Below are positions 60,801 through 64,000 of a DNA stretch of 64,000 bases, one piece after another. Under the pieces are notes generated by a model, which did no database searches, was not told where the DNA came from, and saw only the letters and a program-made list of their open reading frames with translations. The DNA lies in assembly GCA_963995505.1 (NCBI GenBank), contig OZ023180.1, positions 16,816,689-16,880,688 on the forward strand. The letters are read 5' to 3'. Position numbers and translations under genes: made by a program. Source of the DNA: Hypericum androsaemum (taxonomy: Eukaryota > Streptophyta > Magnoliopsida > Malpighiales > Hypericaceae). Each line of letters starts with the position of its first letter. The stretch's first letter is position 1.

Positions 60801-62710
60801 CGAGTAATCATAGAAGTACTCACCAAACAACGTAACATAACGATCTGGCCTGGGTTAAAATGAAAGCATTAGCAGGTCGCCTTTCAGTTTTACTGCATAG
60901 AAACTGACAGCATCAATCATCATTACATCTAATATGTAGTTTCTGACCATCACATATATTCTGTGTGTGCTCAAGTTGCACCTATTTCCGTAGAAGTTGG
61001 ATGAGAAAGTCGTGTATTCTAATGGGAATGACAATGACATACATATATTCTGGTTTCTTAATGACATGCTCTGGGCATAACAAGCTCACCAATGAATTTG
61101 CAGCAAATCAATATAATCAGTTCCCAGCCGCTTCAAGCTCTTCTCAACACTTTCTTTGATATTTGCTCCATCAACACGGCATATCTCTGTGTTTTCACGA
61201 AGATAACTTGTCCGCTCCGAATAACCAGCAACTTTTGTGGCAACTATAACCTGTAGATCACATTTTATTGCACAGGCGTAACTCTTCCAATATCAGTAGA
61301 AAGGAACAAGATTGTTAGTCAATTTGGCCACGAGAAAAGGAAAAAAAAAAAAGGATTCCATCCCTTCACTGGAGCAGCTAGATCTTATCCATAAATCTTC
61401 CCCGTTATGCAACGGGTAGGGCCACTTGGCTATATTTTGTAGTTTTGCTGGGAGTGAATGTATAATCCATTCTTCCCATTAAAATGGTAACCTTGACATG
61501 GAAGAGATATACCACTCCATGAAATGGAAGCAATGGAAAAACCAAGGCAACTGATAAATTAAGTTTGGCATTGTGCTTGCTATCACACAACGCAATGATT
61601 AATAATGCACTGCTCAATAAATAATCGTGTTTTGAACTCCCTCTTTTTGAAGATTGAAAAGTAAACTGAAAATGAACAACAAAAAGTTTCCGAAAACATT
61701 TAACAGCATGTAGTCAATACAAGAAGATACACATGCGATGTCCAGAGGGCGCGCATACAAGCTGCATTTAGAGAATGATAAAATGGAACCACGAAGATGA
61801 TAGCGAAAGAACAAAGCAATCAGACAAGACGAAAAATTATCAGCAAGTGATATGTCACTTGCCATGTACCTTATCACGGGGTCTCGACTTCATCCAGCTA
61901 GCAATATAGAGATCCGTTCTTCCTTGAGTCTCCTTGCTCATTGGTATAGGGTACTGCAACACAGCCAGCCACACAATATCGAAGCAAATGATTTGACTAG
62001 GAAGGAAGAAATATATAGGAAAGGAAACTCAGATCTTGCACAAATCATACAGTACCGAAGTTCACACTCACAGTTTCAGCAGTGTCAAGAGTGTTGATGC
62101 CGCGATCAAACGCGTAGCTGAGGATCTCGTGAGCCTCCTTCTCAGTGTTCTGCTGCCCAAATGTCATCTAAGAGCACAGGGAAAAAGGAAAAAAAAACCC
62201 ATAACGACTTGAAAGCAGTCGAAGACGCCTGGAACAGTTGATAGAAAAGGCAATGCATTTCCATGTAAAATTAAGCCGGACAGGCATTCTCGCAGCCGCC
62301 AGCCTCTTCAAAACACTAAGACGGTAAAACTCAATGGGAAAAAACCGCAAGGACAAAGTTCTCATCGGACTCATAATGACCAAATTACCCCAAATTAGCT
62401 GTTGGGTTTTCTTATTTGGAGCAAAAACCTTCACATTCCTTCACTTCACTTTGGATTCATTCGTTAAAAAGAAATCAAGTTGAGGCGGAAAAGGAAGAGG
62501 CATTACAGTTCCCATGGTGATTTCGCTGATAAGGAGGTCGGAGTCGCCGAGTTTCCTGTACTCCAAGGCGGTTACCCCTGCGGCCTTGGCGACAACGGGT
62601 CGTCTGGGGCGGAGGTGGCGCGTGAGACATGGGCGAGACGGGGTGCGAGTGCAGTTGTTGAAGGCGGGAAATGAAGGGGCGGTGCAGAATGGAGTGGAGG
62701 ACGTGGCCAT
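57878..62710 (-). CDS. Plastid-type aldo-keto reductase, copy 2 (Tas-like)
   Basis: Eight exons, same architecture as copy 1: 62710-62507, 62167-62072, 61953-61870, 61250-61090, 60849-60732, 60423-60288, 58780-58602 and 58117-57878. Phases close to 405 residues, one fewer than copy 1 (a missing Ala in VVAKAAG). The tetrad is intact: D96 and Y101 (TLDTAETYP), K134, H181. Substitutions against copy 1 by eye include NNC for NNR, AET for AES, SERTSY for SERSSY, TLFGEYFYDY for PLFGGYLYDY, NSHS for NNYS, SFSPLGGGALTG for SYSPLAGGALSG, and FLDT for FLAT. No stops or frameshifts, so it looks functional. Its intron 6 carries an 863-bp hAT-like element, and a MITE lies 76 bp upstream of the ATG, so expression may differ from copy 1. 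Confidence 0.93.
59009..59871. mobile_element. hAT-like element, 863 bp, in AKR copy 2 intron 6
   Basis: The ends are TAGGGATG and its inverse CATCCCTA, with the exact 8-bp target duplication aacggaac at 59001-59008 and 59872-59879. Copy 1 has the empty site with a single aacggaac-like stretch ('ctcaaacggaacc'). The arms are full of 'gggtctggg'/'cccagaccc' style repeats, and the middle is AT-rich. No transposase frame. The insertion is after the gene duplication and sits in an intron. Confidence 0.92.
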
Positions 62711-62785
62711 TCCGTGTTACGAGGATGGCGGCAGTGGCAATTCGGCTTCTTTCCTCATCTCTAGGAGCCAATCATATATTTTTTT

Positions 62786-63100
62786 GGGCAAATTACTCTC
62801 AAGTCTCTGACCTTTGGTCACCCTCTTCTTAGGGTCCTTGACTTTTGGAAAATGATTGTCCCGTCCCTAAGTTTTGATGATAATAGACTCTCGGGTCCCT
62901 GGAGCCAGAATATTCCTTTTCTCCGGTGAACCCCACTTGAAATGATCAAAATGCCCCTCCCACTTAAAAAACCAAAATAACCTTCCCTTTCTTTCTCCAA
63001 ACTCCACCTAGGACTACCTTCCCCTTCTATGGATTGATGTCCTCTGGTCGAAATTAGGAGGAGAGTGACCAACGGTCAGAGACTTGAGAATAATTTGCCC
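62786..63100. mobile_element. Mutator-like MITE, 315 bp, upstream of AKR copy 2
   Basis: Ends gggcaaattactctcaag and its inverse (cttgagaataatttgccc) pair over about 37 bp. The left 150 bases are the same family as the terminal repeat of the element at 8368-9566 (cgtccctaagttttgat, gggtccctggagcc), so this is an internally deleted relative. T runs flank both ends, so the target duplication is ambiguous. Copy 1 lacks it: there the T run leads straight into 'ggtcaagtgg'. It starts 76 bp upstream of the AKR copy 2 ATG. Confidence 0.88.
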
Positions 63101-63399
63101 TTTTTTTTGTCAAGTGGGGCCAAGCATATTTTGTCCCGAAGATCTTCTTGTTTTTGTTTATGCTACCATTAATTGGTCTAATAAGTTTGAGTAAAATAAA
63201 ATTTTAAAAAAATAATAAATTTTTTAAATAAATATTTAATACGGTTGAATTTACAAATACTCAAAATTCTTCATGTATGGACCAAATGCGGAATAAATTT
63301 AATTTTTTCATCATATAAGTGATTCTATGATTTGGTATGCTTTAAACTATTCTTTAATAAACCTTTCATATAGCTATTCTTTAAGTAACAACTACATTA

Positions 63400-64000
63400 G
63401 TGGGCGACTCTATTAAATTAATTTGCAGAATTGATTTTTTAGATAAATTTCTGATTTACGACCGGTTTTATTTTAGAGTTTGCTTCTAAACAAAGATCGA
63501 TAGTGCTCGACTTTGAATAACAAAATTAAAATAAAAAAATAAATTGACCATAATTCTTATACAAACTCGCACCATTTTACATTTTTCGTGGTTCACCATC
63601 CACGACAATGGGTTCAGATTCATGGGGACAAGCATTGTCCCCAACTGAATCCAAATCCCAGGACGACTAGCTATAAATTCTCAATAAGCCAAACAAAATA
63701 ACTTCATAATCTTGTTATTTGATTACTCACGGCATTAAAATATTGTGTGTATATATACTAATTCTTTTACTGTATTATCACAATGCCGTGAATGTGTGCC
63801 AGTTACATGCAAGAATAATCGCAAACACTATTCATCGTATGCTAATTTCTTGGATACAAACACTAGTGGCGACTTAGTATCAAGATTTGTATCAAATTAG
63901 ACAATATCATTTTAGAAGGTTGTAGCGTGAGTGGTTGCTAGTTACATGCAACAATTATTTATTACAAACACAATTTCAACACGGTAATTTCTTGAACTTA
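63400..64000. other. Intergenic at the right edge
   Basis: AT-rich DNA outside the duplicated block. No gene or repeat is recognised before the window ends. Confidence 0.4.

Larger units (their letters stand above)
57721..63399. repeat. Duplication block B containing AKR copy 2
   Basis: Collinear with 42784-47510, starting at 'attgggacaaaaa' and ending at 'aagtaacaactacatta'. It is about 0.95 kb longer because of two transposon insertions (59009-59871 and 62786-63100), minus a 130-bp loss relative to block A (44415-44544 there). Introns and both flanks are retained, so it is a DNA-level segmental copy. Confidence 0.93.

Overview
This is nuclear DNA from a flowering plant, most likely a eudicot. 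It is AT-rich, and its genes are GT-AG spliced with many short exons. It carries plant-only families (a PMT methyltransferase, an ALOG/LSH factor, an XBAT35-type E3 ligase, a PH-RCC1-FYVE-BRX protein) and plant-type transposons. I cannot name the species.

Intact genes, left to right: a PMT8/PMT1-type Golgi methyltransferase (2990-6068, minus, 7 coding exons); an LSH/ALOG gene (20163-20789, minus, one exon); RNA polymerase I subunit A12.2 (28453-29361, plus, 5 exons); an ankyrin-RING E3 ligase of the XBAT35 type (30769-34479, minus, 9 exons); a PRAF protein (36846-41648, minus, 9 exons); and two copies of a plastid-type aldo-keto reductase (42945-47164 and 57878-62710, both minus, 8 exons each). 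I joined the exons by eye; every splice phase closes and the protein lengths fit their families. The order PMT, LSH, XBAT35, PRAF, with AKR nearby, matches gene neighbourhoods I recall from two Arabidopsis segments, so this looks like a conserved ancestral block.

The AKR gene lies in a segmental duplication: blocks 42784-47510 and 57721-63399, same orientation, with introns. The 10.2 kb between them is a graveyard of gene pieces: a LINE reverse-transcriptase tail, a sugar transporter (STP) piece, a PPR gene with frameshifts, an intron-bearing BMS1 fragment and an 11S globulin (legumin) fragment cut at the duplication border. Copy 2 gained an 863-bp hAT-like element in an intron and a 315-bp Mutator-like MITE 76 bp upstream of its start codon. 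Both sites are empty in copy 1.

The left half (1-28 kb) is mostly transposon-derived and intergenic: hAT-type elements with 8-bp target duplications, two roughly 1.2-kb elements with long terminal inverted repeats and GC-rich interiors (Pack-MULE-like), a deleted Ty1/copia element with two 278-bp LTRs, a 23-bp minisatellite, a tRNA-Thr-like relic, and unassigned open frames including a GRF-type zinc finger. I found no CRISPR array, rRNA gene, organelle insert or intact tRNA gene.
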